A DNA stretch of 51,423 bases from Anaerolineae bacterium (GCA_013360465.1 JABWBO010000056.1:1-51423), one strand, 5' to 3'. Shown: positions 7,089 through 16,379, counted from the stretch's first letter. Program-made: numbers and translations. Notes: a model not told the origin generated them from the letters alone.

Positions 7089-9596
7089 TTGGAGCAGCAG
7101 CACATCTTGGAAAAACTATCCCTCAACGGGCAGTGGTCCCTCTGGCGAATCGATCAGCCGGATGACATCATCACAGCGCGGGTCCCCGGCTGCGTCCACA
7201 CCGATCTGCTGGATGCCGGGCGCATCCCTGATCCGTACTTCCGCGACAACGAAACCCGCCTTCAGTGGATCAGCGCGGTCGATTGGCTGTACGAGCGCCG
7301 CTTCGAAGTGCCGCCCGACCTGCTGCGCCGTGAACGGGTGCTGCTGCGCTGTCACGGGCTGGATACCATCGCCGCCCTGTCGCTGAACGGCGTCGAGATC
7401 GCCCGCACCGACAACATGTACCGGACGTGGGAGTTCGACGTGAAGGCGCATCTGCGCGCCGGCGAAAACACGATCCGCGTCCACTTCAGTGCGCCCGTCC
7501 CTTACGTCGAGAAGATGGACGCCGAGCGGGGCGCGATGCCCGGATGGGTGCAGCCGATGCGCATCAACAGCGGCGGTTGGATTCGCAAAGAGCCGTGCAA
7601 CTTCGGCTGGGATTGGGGTCCGGTGTTGGTCACCAGCGGCATCTGGCGCGATATCGAAATCGTCGCCTTCGACTCCGCCCGCCTGAGCGATGTCCGCATC
7701 GAGCAGTTTCACAGCGGTTCCGGGCGCGTCACCCTGACGGTCAGCGGTGGTGTGGAAGCGCTCCACCCCGTTGCGCTTCATGCCGAGGTGCGCGTGTCGC
7801 TGGACGGGCAGCCGGTGGCGGAGGCGGCTGCGCCGGTCGGCGAAGGACGTTTTTCCGCCGACCTGACCATCGCCAGCCCGCGCCTGTGGTGGACGAACGG
7901 GCTGGGCGATCAGCCGCTCTACGATGTCTCGGTGACTCTCTCCGCCGGCGCAGCGCCCGATGGCGCGCCGATCAATGTCTGGGCGCGGCGGGTCGGTCTG
8001 CGGGTGCTGAAGCTGGAACGCCATCTCGATGAGTGGGGCGAATCGTTCAGCTTTTCGATCAACGGCGCGCCGTTTTTCGCCAAGGGCGCGAACTGGATTC
8101 CGGCGGACCCTTTCGCGGCGCGCGTCAGCCCGGCGCTCTACCGCCGCCTGCTCGATGACGCCCGGCGGGCGAACATGAATATGCTGCGCGTCTGGGGCGG
8201 CGGCATCTACGAGAGCGACCTGTTCTACGATCTATGCGACGAATACGGCATCGCCGTCTGGCAGGATTTCATGTTCGCCTGCGGCGTCTATCCGTCCTAC
8301 GATGCGGCGTTCATGGCGAACGTGCGGGCGGAAGCCGAAGACAACGTGCGGCGGCTGCGCCATCACGCCTGCCTCGCCCTGTGGTGCGGCAACAACGAGA
8401 TCGAGCAGGGCATGGAGGGGAGCGGCTGGAAGTACACGATCAGCTGGGAGGTCTACGGCGCGCTGTTCGACAAGCTGCTGCCGGAAGTGGTCGCCGCGCT
8501 CGATCCCCAACGCGCCTACTGGCCCAGCAGCGCCCACAGCCCACACGGCGACCGTGAAGATCACATGAACCCGAAATGGGGCGATTCGCATCTGTGGTCG
8601 GTGTGGCATGGACGCCAGCCGTTCGAATGGTATCACACCCGAACGGATCGCTTCGTCAGCGAGTTCGGCTTCCAGTCCTTCCCGCCGCCGAAGACCATCG
8701 ACTCCTTCACGCTGCCGGAAGACCGCAACATCACCAGCTACGTGATGGAACACCACCAGCGCAGCGCCATCGGCAACAGCGCCATCGTCGATTACCTGCT
8801 GAGCTGGTTCCGCCTGCCCGGTTCCTTCGAGTCGCTGGTCTGGCTGAGCCAGATTTTGCAAGGGCTGGCGATGCAGTACGCCGTTGAGGGCTGGCGGCGC
8901 AATATGCCGCAGTCGATGGGCGCGCTCTACTGGCAGCTCAACGACTGCTGGCCCGGTCCCACCTGGTCGGGCATCGACTATCAGGGCAGATGGAAGGCGC
9001 TGCACTACATGGCGCGGCGCTTCTTCGCCCCGCTGCTGATCAGCGGCGTCGAGGATGCTTCCGCCGGCAGGTTCGACATCCACATCACCAGCGATCACCT
9101 GTCTGCGCTCGAAGGAGCGGCGCGCTGGCGCATCCTGACCCCGGCGGGCGACCTGCTGGGGACGGGCATACAGCCGGTGACGATCAAGCCGCTCTGCAGC
9201 GAAAAGATCGCGTCGGTCGATGTCGCTGACCTGCTGCGCGAATACACGCCGCGCGGCGTGCTGGTGCTGCTGGAACTGGGGGTCGGCGGCGAGACGGTCT
9301 CGGAAAACCTGGTCCTCTTCAGCCGCCCCAAACATATCGCGCTGGCGAAACCCACCCTCACCCCAACGTTCCACGCCGCCGACGGCGGGCTGACGGTCGC
9401 CTTGCAGACCGACCAGCCGGCGCTGTTCGTCTGGCTTGAAATGGACGGCGTCGATGTCCGCCTCAGCGATAACTTCTTCCACCTCCTGCCGGGGCAAACC
9501 AGGATCATCACGCTGGAGGGCGTGACGGACGCGGAACGGGCGGAGAGAGCGCTGCGCCTGCGCTCGCTCGTCGATACTTATGGAGAGTCGGAGTAG
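7089..9596 (+). CDS. Glycoside hydrolase family 2, beta-mannosidase
   Basis: An 835-residue enzyme that removes beta-linked mannose from the non-reducing end of manno-oligosaccharides. It has the GH2 sugar-binding domain (about 10-190, with FGWDWGPVLVTSGIWR), the immunoglobulin-like domain (about 200-310), and the TIM barrel (from about 320) with GGGIYESDLFYDLCDEYGIAVWQDF. The acid/base is Glu437 in GNNE and the nucleophile is Glu525 in SEFGFQS. The WDWGP and GNNE pattern separates beta-mannosidases from beta-galactosidases. There is no signal peptide, so it probably acts in the cytoplasm. The start is uncertain: TTG 7089 has no ribosome site, and TTG 7107 follows GGAG at 7091 but with long spacing. 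No sugar transporter is adjacent. Confidence 0.88.
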   Translation: MEQQHILEKLSLNGQWSLWRIDQPDDIITARVPGCVHTDLLDAGRIPDPYFRDNETRLQWISAVDWLYERRFEVPPDLLRRERVLLRCHGLDTIAALSLNGVEIARTDNMYRTWEFDVKAHLRAGENTIRVHFSAPVPYVEKMDAERGAMPGWVQPMRINSGGWIRKEPCNFGWDWGPVLVTSGIWRDIEIVAFDSARLSDVRIEQFHSGSGRVTLTVSGGVEALHPVALHAEVRVSLDGQPVAEAAAPVGEGRFSADLTIASPRLWWTNGLGDQPLYDVSVTLSAGAAPDGAPINVWARRVGLRVLKLERHLDEWGESFSFSINGAPFFAKGANWIPADPFAARVSPALYRRLLDDARRANMNMLRVWGGGIYESDLFYDLCDEYGIAVWQDFMFACGVYPSYDAAFMANVRAEAEDNVRRLRHHACLALWCGNNEIEQGMEGSGWKYTISWEVYGALFDKLLPEVVAALDPQRAYWPSSAHSPHGDREDHMNPKWGDSHLWSVWHGRQPFEWYHTRTDRFVSEFGFQSFPPPKTIDSFTLPEDRNITSYVMEHHQRSAIGNSAIVDYLLSWFRLPGSFESLVWLSQILQGLAMQYAVEGWRRNMPQSMGALYWQLNDCWPGPTWSGIDYQGRWKALHYMARRFFAPLLISGVEDASAGRFDIHITSDHLSALEGAARWRILTPAGDLLGTGIQPVTIKPLCSEKIASVDVADLLREYTPRGVLVLLELGVGGETVSENLVLFSRPKHIALAKPTLTPTFHAADGGLTVALQTDQPALFVWLEMDGVDVRLSDNFFHLLPGQTRIITLEGVTDAERAERALRLRSLVDTYGESE

Positions 9597-9649
9597 GCGC
9601 AGCGCCCCTTTCGTGATTCGGGAAAACGGGACGATAATTGCAGCGCACG

Positions 9650-9795
9650 ATCAGTTTCAGTGACTCACGGTTTGCCTTACCTCACCCCGTTTCGCTGCGC
9701 TCAACCGCCCCTCTCCGCGCGGAGAGGGGCGAAAAATCATCAGATTTTTGGGGTGAGGTTGGCTGAAAAGAGTGATGTTTCGTACTGAAGCTGAT
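9650..9795. repeat. Inverted-repeat element (family R3-like) in the 9.6-9.9 kb gap
   Basis: The ends ATCAGTTTCAGT (9650-9661) and its imperfect inverse ACTGAAGCTGAT (9784-9795) bound a core shared with the elements at 19962-20093 and 27083-27178: CCTCACCCCGTTTCGCTGCG, then GCCCCTCTCC...GGAGAGGGGC, closing with GGGGTGAGG. It is non-coding, and the core folds on itself over its whole length. Its right end overlaps the start of the next element by three bases, so two small elements sit back to back between the mannosidase and the membrane-protein gene. Confidence 0.55.
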
Positions 9796-9910
9796 GGAGG
9801 ATAGGTTTAGACCTGGCGGGATGTAGGGACGCGATTAATCGCGTCCGACACGGCGGACGGCAAGAATGCCGTCCCTACGAATTGCGCCAACGCTAAGTCG
9901 TATCTCCATG
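9793..9910. repeat. Small inverted-repeat element, family R2, copy 1
   Basis: About 118 bp, nearly identical to 33986-34103. The ends GATGGAGGATAGGTTTAGA and the inverse of CGCTAAGTCGTATCTCCATG form an imperfect terminal inverted repeat of about 19 bp. The interior carries two perfect hairpins, GGACGCGATT/AATCGCGTCC and GGACGGCA/TGCCGTCC, and GTAGGGAC/GTCCCTAC as outer pairing. It does not code for protein. The right end coincides with the ATG at 9908 used for the following membrane protein. Confidence 0.65.
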
Positions 9911-11092
9911 AACTTTCGTGATTTACTGAGATTCACGCGAGCAGCACCGGACCTTTCGCCTGAGGAGCGCTATTTCACCATGCAGACTCATCTCCACGAC
10001 GCCCCCATCTTCGACCATCAGCCGCACGACGAACAGCCACTCAGCGAGGCGGCACGCAACGCCATGCGCTCGTACTTGCAGCGCACCGAAGTGCGCCTTT
10101 CCACCCTGCATCGCATCGCCGTCGCTTTCATCAGCGGCGCGGGGCTGCTGCTGCTGCTGCCAGTCTTCTTCAAAGACGAGATCACCGTGCTGGTGCGCGT
10201 GTTCCTCAACACCATCCTGGGCGAGATCCTGACGCTCGACGGCGGGGCGATCCTGCTGCATGCCGCGCTTTACCTGACGCTGATCTTCCCCTTCATCCTG
10301 TCGCTGGCGATCCCGCTCTATGCGCTCTATCTCCTGCTCAAGGATGTCGTCCACTTCTACTTCACCATCTACAGCCCGGGTTTCCCTTCGGACCTGATGA
10401 CCCCCACGTTTGCGCTGTCGGGCGTGGGGTTCTCGCCGGATGAATCGCCGGAAGCCAAGCGGCGCATCCTAGCGTACCAGTACCGGCACTCCAGTTCGAT
10501 CAATTTTGCCATCCCCTTCAGCCCGGAACGCCGTAAAGCCTACTTCGATGAGATCATCAACGGCACGGAGCGCCGGATTCTGCCGGAAACCCGCACCTAT
10601 GACGCCGTCGCCGCCACCGGCGCGCTGACCGAAGAAATCGACCCGGCGACCGTCGAACGCTTCGGCGCGGCATTCGGGCTGGCGCGCGCGCTCGACCGGC
10701 AGCTGGTCGAGGAAGTCGCCACCAGCGAGATCTCGCTGGTGCGGCACATCCTCTACCTGCGGCGGCTGATGCTGCGCTACATGAAGACGCTGGTCATGTT
10801 CATCTGGACGACGCTGGTCACCTTCATCATGCTGCCCTTCTTGCAGGAAGAGCGGCTGCCCCGCTTCTTCATCCTGGCGGCGGGGTATCTGCTGTGGGCG
10901 GTGCTGGTCATGCCGGTGATGCGCATGCCGCTCAACTGGATTTACCGCCACCTGCGCGGCATCCCCGATGACGGACAGATCGACAAACAGCTCACGATCC
11001 TGGAAGAGCAGGTGCAGCCTTACATCCGCGCGGCAGTCGTCTCGGCAGTGGTGGCGCTGGCGCTGAGCATCTTGCTGCTGATGCCGGCGTAG
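9908..11092 (+). CDS. Polytopic membrane protein of unknown function
   Basis: About 394 residues, cytoplasmic N-terminus followed by hydrophobic helices: LHRIAVAFISGAGLLLLLPV, a long paired segment starting ILLHAALYLTLIFPF, a third near LRYMKTLVMFIWTTLV, a fourth FFILAAGYLLWAVLV and a C-terminal helix ending LLLMPA. Between helix pairs is a soluble part (about 160-290) containing FSPDESPEAKRRILAYQYRHSSSINF. No family is recognised. The start is doubtful: ATG 9908 coincides with the end of a repeat element, has no ribosome site, and the next 23 bp recur at 13759-13781. ATG 9980, with GAGGAG at 9962-9967, is a credible alternative. It converges on the histidine kinase with a 7-bp gap. Confidence 0.65.
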   Translation: MNFRDLLRFTRAAPDLSPEERYFTMQTHLHDAPIFDHQPHDEQPLSEAARNAMRSYLQRTEVRLSTLHRIAVAFISGAGLLLLLPVFFKDEITVLVRVFLNTILGEILTLDGGAILLHAALYLTLIFPFILSLAIPLYALYLLLKDVVHFYFTIYSPGFPSDLMTPTFALSGVGFSPDESPEAKRRILAYQYRHSSSINFAIPFSPERRKAYFDEIINGTERRILPETRTYDAVAATGALTEEIDPATVERFGAAFGLARALDRQLVEEVATSEISLVRHILYLRRLMLRYMKTLVMFIWTTLVTFIMLPFLQEERLPRFFILAAGYLLWAVLVMPVMRMPLNWIYRHLRGIPDDGQIDKQLTILEEQVQPYIRAAVVSAVVALALSILLLMPA

Positions 11093-11099
11093 CGCCGCT

Positions 11100-13208
11100 T
11101 CAGCCGACCACCTCGACGCTGGGCAGGGGGTGATGGGTCAGGCGGATGGTGAAGGTCGTGCCAACGCCGGGGGCGCTTGCGACGGCGATCTCGCCGCCGT
11201 GCAGCTGAACGATTTCGTGGGTGATGTACAGCCCCAGCCCCGCGCCGACGCCGCCTTCGGTCACGCGGTAGAACGCCTCGAACAGGTGCGGCAGATGTCG
11301 GGCGTCGATGCCGATGCCGGTATCATGTACCGTGACCGCCACCAGTTCCGGGGTGCCAGCGTCGAGGTTCGCGCTGACTTCGATGGTCCCTCCGGCGTCG
11401 GTGTAGAGGATGGCGTTGCGTACGATGTTGGTGAACGCCTGCGCCATGCGCGTAGCGTCGGCATGGACCCGCAGCGGTTCCTGCGGCAGCGTGAGGACCA
11501 GCGAGAGCTGTTTCAACTCGGCTTCTGACCGCTGAACGTCCACCACCTCCTGGATCGTCTGGCGCAGGTCGAGCGGCTGTCTGTTGAGCGCCAGACCGGC
11601 TTCCAGGCGCGAGACCAGCAGCAGATCGTTGACCAGATTGAGCATGTGGTGCGACACCTTGTTGAGGACATCGAGATGCCGCGCGCCCTGTTCGGGGTTG
11701 CGTTCCAACAGATACAACCGCGTCATGATGTTGGAAAGCGGGGTGCGCAGTTCGTGCGAGGCGCGCGCGAAGAAATAGTCGCGCTGCCGCTTCATGGCTT
11801 TCTCCTGGGTGATGTCGCGCGCGATGATCACCCGCCGCCGCCGGGCATCGCCCATCTGAATCGGCGTCGCCGTGATCGCCACTTCGACCTGGCTGCCGTC
11901 CCGGCGCAGCAGGGTCGTCTCGTAGCGATCGGTCTTGAGCAGAATCTGCGTCACCGTCATCTCCATCGTTGGGGTCAGCAGACGGAAGGGCTTGCCCAGC
12001 AGTTCCTGCGCGCTGACGCCGACCATGTCCGCCAGGGCGGGGTTCACGATCTGAATGTCGCCATCGACGATGTAAGCCAGTCCTTCGCCCATCGTATCGA
12101 CGATGGCGCGCAGCTGCGCATCCTGGGCTTCCACTTCCCTCGTGCGCTGCGCCACACGCTCTTCGAGCTGCTGATTCAGCGCCTCCAGCGCCCGGCGCGA
12201 TGCGGAGACATCCAACAGCGTGGCGTTGAGGGCGCGCGTCAGGTTGGAAAGCTCATCGTCGCCTTCCACCAGGATGGAAGATGGCGCATCCGCCCCGCCG
12301 ATGGTCTTGACGGCGTCGCTCAGGCGTTTGATGCGCGCCAGCATCAGCCGGTCGATCACGAACAACGTGCCGCTGATCAGCACCACACCGAACAGGAGCA
12401 GCGCCATCGTGAACTGCAAATGGCTGAGTCGCGCCTGCTGCATGATGTCGCGCGATTCCTGGACCTGCACCTGAAAACTGCCGCCCTGCGCAGGCAGCCA
12501 GGCGTGGGCGTAGATATGGGCGTCGGTCATGGTGAGCCACTGTTCGGCGGCTGCCGAAGCGGCTTCCCCCGCCTGATCCTGCTGGGCGGTGAACCTGATG
12601 CTGATCTGCCGCGCGGCGGACATCTGCGCGGCGGTCGCCGCGTCTAACACGCGCCCCCACACCAGCGTCCCGACGCTGGGACCGCGATCGTCGCTGGTCA
12701 GAATCGGGCGCACGGCGAAGAGGATTGGGATCTCCTGAAAAATGCCGAAGAAACTGTCCGCCTCCTGCCGGCGGATCGCTTCATAGAGAGGATGCGACGG
12801 GGCTTCGGTCAGCGCCGCTCGCAGCAGCTCCGCAAAATCCGTCGAGTCCACCTGCGGTTCCCAGCGATACGCCGCGCCTTCGCTGTCCAGCACCAGCATG
12901 AAGGTCAGATCGAGGTAATCCAGCACGTCGGTTGTGAAGTTTTCTTCGGCGAATTCGCCATCCAAAATCCCATCGGAGACAAACCGGTACAGCTCCGTCC
13001 AGCTCGACCAGTCGCGCAGTCGGTCGAAGGTGGCATCGAGCATGTCCAGCAGCTCCTGGCGGATGCTGGCGCCATGACGGGTGATCTGTTCGCGTTCGAC
13101 GGCTTCGAAACTGGTGATGGTGATGCGCTGGAGCGCGACGAACAGAATCGCGATCATCCCAACCAGCAGGAGCGTGAGATAGATGAGGGTTCGACGACGC
13201 AGAGTCAT
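11100..13208 (-). CDS. Membrane sensor histidine kinase (CHASE4-HAMP-PAS-HisKA-HATPase)
   Basis: A 702-residue kinase. TM1 (about 7-26) is followed by an extracytoplasmic domain (about 30-260) with RDWSSWTELYRFV, typical of CHASE4, then TM2 (about 265-285). HAMP spans about 287-340, a coiled coil about 338-362, and PAS about 363-465. The HisKA phosphoacceptor is His485 in ASHELRTPL. The ATPase has an N-box around 594-602 (NIVRNAILY), G1 DTGIG (629-633) and G2 GAGLGL (655-660). All catalytic motifs are intact. It should sense an unknown external ligand and pass phosphate to a response regulator. No response regulator is in the window, so it is an orphan. The ATG at 13208 gives the normal short cytoplasmic lead-in. 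Confidence 0.9.
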   Translation of the reverse strand: MTLRRRTLIYLTLLLVGMIAILFVALQRITITSFEAVEREQITRHGASIRQELLDMLDATFDRLRDWSSWTELYRFVSDGILDGEFAEENFTTDVLDYLDLTFMLVLDSEGAAYRWEPQVDSTDFAELLRAALTEAPSHPLYEAIRRQEADSFFGIFQEIPILFAVRPILTSDDRGPSVGTLVWGRVLDAATAAQMSAARQISIRFTAQQDQAGEAASAAAEQWLTMTDAHIYAHAWLPAQGGSFQVQVQESRDIMQQARLSHLQFTMALLLFGVVLISGTLFVIDRLMLARIKRLSDAVKTIGGADAPSSILVEGDDELSNLTRALNATLLDVSASRRALEALNQQLEERVAQRTREVEAQDAQLRAIVDTMGEGLAYIVDGDIQIVNPALADMVGVSAQELLGKPFRLLTPTMEMTVTQILLKTDRYETTLLRRDGSQVEVAITATPIQMGDARRRRVIIARDITQEKAMKRQRDYFFARASHELRTPLSNIMTRLYLLERNPEQGARHLDVLNKVSHHMLNLVNDLLLVSRLEAGLALNRQPLDLRQTIQEVVDVQRSEAELKQLSLVLTLPQEPLRVHADATRMAQAFTNIVRNAILYTDAGGTIEVSANLDAGTPELVAVTVHDTGIGIDARHLPHLFEAFYRVTEGGVGAGLGLYITHEIVQLHGGEIAVASAPGVGTTFTIRLTHHPLPSVEVVG

Positions 13209-13622
13209 GACGCTGCCTCACTCCGGTCTGGCAGAAAGCGTGCGCTGCGGCGATAGATGCTGCGGCACTACGTCCATTGTAGTGGATTTTGAAGCGCCGG
13301 ACAGGATTTGAAGTCAATCAGTCGCGGATTCAGCCTGGACGATTCGTACGGACTCGTTCTGAACCGGAGGGACTCGCAGCAGCGCGTCCGATGGCTGCGG
13401 AAGCAGCGAATCGCGATTCGCTGAAAATGAGTTTGTAAGGGCGGGTGGTGTGACTTTAGTCACTGACTCTACTCATTCTGCCTGTATAAGGTATAGATAA
13501 CGTTCAGATAATGTGCGGTTGTTTTTCACTGCACACATGAGGAGGAGGTGTCCAGGTAGAGAGATTCGGTGAATCATGATTCTGTCCCAACTTGCCTGAT
13601 AGGCGAGCGCCGCCGAGGGCTA
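13209..13622. other. Intergenic region with possible promoter and gene remnant
   Basis: About 410 bp without a convincing gene. It contains an AT-richer stretch with TGTATAAGGTATAGAT (about 13483-13498), compatible with a + strand promoter, then GAGGAGGAGG (about 13540-13550), a strong ribosome-site-like sequence. A short + strand reading frame beginning GTG 13569 runs straight into the repeat element at 13623, so a small gene may have been interrupted here. The palindrome GAATCATGATTC (13571-13582) recurs at 39966-39977. Confidence 0.35.
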
Positions 13623-13746
13623 AGGCTGTTCCAAGAAAATAATCGAGCAGGTGTAGGGGCGGAGCTGTGTCTCCGCCCGCCGTTCACGGGCGAACACGTG
13701 GGTTCGCCCCTGCAACCGCTGGCGCGTCTTTTGTCTGGAACAGCTT
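13623..13746. repeat. Small inverted-repeat element, family R1, copy A
   Basis: Starts AAGGCTGTTCCAAGAAAATA and ends GTCTGGAACAGCTT, with terminal inverted repeats GGCTGTTCCA/TGGAACAGC. The interior holds two hairpins, GGGCGGAG...CTCCGCCC and CGTTCACGGGCGAACACGTG. Other copies lie at 20094-20220 (inverted), 28708-28835 (inverted) and 47185-47312. It is non-coding, and the right end is slightly degenerate compared with the other copies. It lies about 90 bp upstream of the secreted-protein gene, in its likely promoter region. Confidence 0.75.
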
Positions 13747-13831
13747 TAGTCCCCGGCGAACTTTCGTGATTCGCTGAGATTGGTGTCTTCTCCATCCAGG
13801 CAGACGGTATTTCCCAACAAAGGAGTCCGGA

Positions 13832-14404
13832 ATGTCTACGAATACGCTTAAGTTTGTTCTCATCACAGTCGCCGCAGGACTGGCGGCGCTGACGGTTGCA
13901 GCCCAGGATGATTCGGAGATTCAAGCCAAGATTGAGAATGCCATGAGCGCCGCCCCGTCGGCAATCGCTCAAGATGCCTCCATCCTGGATTGGGCGTTCG
14001 ATGCTGACGGAAAATTCGTTGTCCTGCGCGAGGGCACTAACGGCTGGAGCTGTCTGCCGGACGATCCCAGCACGCCCGTCAACAGCCCCATTTGCCTTGA
14101 CGAGATGGCTATGGGATGGCTTTACGCGCTGTTGACAGGAGAAGAGCCGAACGTGACCGCTCCAGCCTTTACTTACCAGCTTCAGGGTGACGAGGCTTTT
14201 AGCAACACCGACCCCGGCGCTACGGAACCGGCAGCGGATCACTGGGTGTCAGATGCCCCTTACATGATGGTCATTTTCCCACCCGACGTTGACCTGAGTA
14301 CCTTCACAACGGATGAAAACTCCAGCGGTCCGTTTGTCATGTGGGGCGATACCCCCTATCGCCACATCATGCTGCCGGTGGGGGACAGAGTACAAGACCA
14401 TTAA
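13832..14404 (+). CDS. Secreted protein of unknown function
   Basis: A 190-residue protein with a clear signal peptide: KFVLITVAAGLAALTVAA with likely cleavage after VAA before QDD (about residue 24). The ATG at 13832 follows AAAGGAG (13820-13826) at good spacing. The mature part has two cysteines (in WSCLPDD and PICLDE) that could form a disulfide, and a pattern DWAFDADGKFVVLREGTNGWSC close to secreted proteins of unknown role. No catalytic motif is recognised. It is isolated: a repeat element upstream and a convergent peptidase downstream. Function unknown. Confidence 0.75.
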   Translation: MSTNTLKFVLITVAAGLAALTVAAQDDSEIQAKIENAMSAAPSAIAQDASILDWAFDADGKFVVLREGTNGWSCLPDDPSTPVNSPICLDEMAMGWLYALLTGEEPNVTAPAFTYQLQGDEAFSNTDPGATEPAADHWVSDAPYMMVIFPPDVDLSTFTTDENSSGPFVMWGDTPYRHIMLPVGDRVQDH

Positions 14405-14468
14405 GCGCACCTGAAGCGTGTTTGGGACTTTGATCGGGCATCGTTCCCCACGCCCTGCCCCTCATGCC

Positions 14469-14507
14469 CCAGCCCTTTCTCCCTGCTTGCATGGGAGAAG
14501 GGGCTGG
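14469..14507. terminator. Stem-loop between convergent genes
   Basis: CCAGCCCTTTCTCCC (14469-14483) pairs with GGGAGAAGGGGCTGG (14493-14507) over 15 bp with one mismatch and a 9-nt loop. It lies between the convergent secreted-protein and oligopeptidase genes. There is no U-tract, so it may be a bidirectional terminator or a worn repeat element. Confidence 0.4.
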
Positions 14508-14530
14508 AGGACAGAAGTCAGTAACGGGTT

Positions 14531-16243
14531 TCAGCCGGACGCCGATTCCAGCGCTTCAATCGTGCGCATCATCGCATCAATCTCGGTCTGAAGGAGGCTG
14601 CGGTCCATCGCAAAGCGCGCCCCGGCGGCGGCGAACAGCGCCGGCAGCGGTTCGGTCCCGCCCAACGCCAGCGCCCGGCGGTAGTCGGCGGTGGCTTTCG
14701 CCAGATCCTGGAGCGAATTCAGCCACACCTGCACCGCGCCGATCTGGGCGATACCGTATTCGACGTAGTAGAACGGAATCTGGAAGATGTGCAGCTTGCG
14801 ATGCCATCCAGTGACCCGTACTTCGTCCAGCCCGTCGAAGTCGATGCCTTTCATGAAACGATCCCACTGCCTGCCCCACTCGGCATCGCAGTTCGCCGGG
14901 TCCATCGCTGCGTCGGCATGGGTGTAGACCCAGTGCTGGAAGGCGTCCACCACCGCCATATAGGGCCAGAACAGCAGCGCCCCTTCCAGATGTTCGATGC
15001 GGGCGCGGGCGGCGGCGCTCTCGCTGTAGTAGCCGCCCTGCGATGCGGCGAGATAGGGCGCGGCGAGCAGCTCCATGCTCATCGAGGCGACCTCGCAGAA
15101 CTCCAGCGGCGGTTCGGTCCGACGGTACTCTTGCAGGCTGTTCGCCTCATAGACGTGAAAGGCATGTCCGCCCTCGTGCAGAAGCGTCTGCACATCGTCG
15201 TGGACGCCGACGGCGTTCATGAAGATGAACGGCTTCTGGGCGATGGGGTATTCCGTGCAGTAGCCGCCCGGCGCTTTGTTCTTACGGCTGTCCAGGTCGA
15301 GCAGACCGTTGGCGCGCATGTCGGCGAAGTGCGCCCCCAGCGCCGGGTCCACCTGGCGGAAGATGGTTTCGGCGCCGGCGACCAGCGACTCCGCCGCCGT
15401 GAACGGCTTGAGCGGCTGACGGTTGAGCGGATCGACATCCAGGTCCCAGGGGCGCAGGCGGTCGATGCCGAGGCTGTGCCGCCGCTTCTCGTAGAGCGCC
15501 TGCGCCGCCGGGACGACGACGGATTCAATCGCCTCGTGGAAGCGCAGGCAGTCTTCCGGCGTGTAGTCGAAGCGCTTGCTGCGCTTCCAGGTATAGGCGC
15601 GGAAATCCGGCTCGCCAGCGTTGGCGGCGATCTGCCGGCGCAGACTCAGCATCCGCGTCCACAGGTCGTTGAGCGCGGCGCGGTCGGCAAGCTGGCGTTC
15701 GGCGCGCAGCGTCCAGGCGCGTTCGCGCCGCGCCCGGTCGGTCTCCATCAGCAGGGGGTTCATCTGTGGGATGGTGCGGGCTTCTCCTTCCCACATCACT
15801 TCCTGCGCGCCGATGATCTTGTCATACTCGTTGGTCAGCTTTTCCTCTTCGGTCAGCAGCGGCACGTTCGCCTCTCTGAAGAGATCGGCTTCGGAACGGA
15901 TGCCGCGCAGGATGACGGCGTAGCCTTTCGGCTCGATGCCGCTGTCCAGCAGACGCTGCTTCAGCCGTTGATTCGCCACCGACGCCGGTTCGGAAATGGT
16001 ATCCAGGAAGGCGAAGAAGCGTTCCTCGGTGTCTTTATCCGCCGTGTTCACGGTTGTGCCGACATAGAGCCGCTGGTAGCTTTCGCCCAGCAGCTTGTTG
16101 AGCCGCTCCCAGGCGGTCAGCCAGTCTACGGCGGTCTCCGCCGTCAGCGGCGCGGCTTCCAGCGACTCGAAAAACGGCTGAATGCGATCCCACCCCCAGG
16201 ACTGAAAATCCTCAAAACGAATATCCAGAATGCGCGCAGTCAT
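14531..16243 (-). CDS. M3-family oligoendopeptidase (PepF-like)
   Basis: A 570-residue zinc metallopeptidase that degrades short peptides in the cytoplasm. The zinc motif HEGGH is at about residues 356-360, followed by AFHV, with the third ligand Glu in EFCEVASMS near 384. It has typical M3 features, including the helical N-terminal half and a C-terminal PFYYVEYGIAQIGA segment seen in PepF/M3 oligopeptidases. The ATG at 16243 follows AGAAGG at 5 bp; an upstream in-frame start would add 12 residues without a ribosome site. It is divergent from dnaN, sharing a gap of about 136 bp. There is no signal peptide. Confidence 0.9.
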   Translation of the reverse strand: MTARILDIRFEDFQSWGWDRIQPFFESLEAAPLTAETAVDWLTAWERLNKLLGESYQRLYVGTTVNTADKDTEERFFAFLDTISEPASVANQRLKQRLLDSGIEPKGYAVILRGIRSEADLFREANVPLLTEEEKLTNEYDKIIGAQEVMWEGEARTIPQMNPLLMETDRARRERAWTLRAERQLADRAALNDLWTRMLSLRRQIAANAGEPDFRAYTWKRSKRFDYTPEDCLRFHEAIESVVVPAAQALYEKRRHSLGIDRLRPWDLDVDPLNRQPLKPFTAAESLVAGAETIFRQVDPALGAHFADMRANGLLDLDSRKNKAPGGYCTEYPIAQKPFIFMNAVGVHDDVQTLLHEGGHAFHVYEANSLQEYRRTEPPLEFCEVASMSMELLAAPYLAASQGGYYSESAAARARIEHLEGALLFWPYMAVVDAFQHWVYTHADAAMDPANCDAEWGRQWDRFMKGIDFDGLDEVRVTGWHRKLHIFQIPFYYVEYGIAQIGAVQVWLNSLQDLAKATADYRRALALGGTEPLPALFAAAGARFAMDRSLLQTEIDAMMRTIEALESASG

Positions 16244-16292
16244 CAATGCCTTCTTCTCTCTGCAAACCCAGTCGCTCAATGATACTTGAAGG

Positions 16293-16322
16293 CGGACAAA
16301 TGTTTAATCTTTGTTGTATACT
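16293..16322 (+). promoter_or_regulatory. Possible dnaN promoter
   Basis: CGGACA (16293-16298) and TATACT (16317-16322) are separated by 18 bp in the AT-richer gap between the divergent peptidase and dnaN genes. The -10 is good and the -35 is weak. Confidence 0.3.
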
Positions 16323-16379
16323 TGTCCTCAATTCTCATCTCTAGCCTGTAGCGCGATTGGACGCAGGAGCACCGAGCGT

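Noticed and set aside
13623-13746. Repeated hairpins read as a possible CRISPR
   Set aside because: Copies are separated by many kilobases, not regularly spaced; no cas genes.
13569-13769. Short plus-strand frame from GTG 13569
   Set aside because: More than half of it is translation of the R1 element; at most the start of an interrupted gene.
14789-16282. 497-codon plus-strand frame opposite the M3 peptidase
   Set aside because: No domain; the opposite strand has the HEGGH peptidase.
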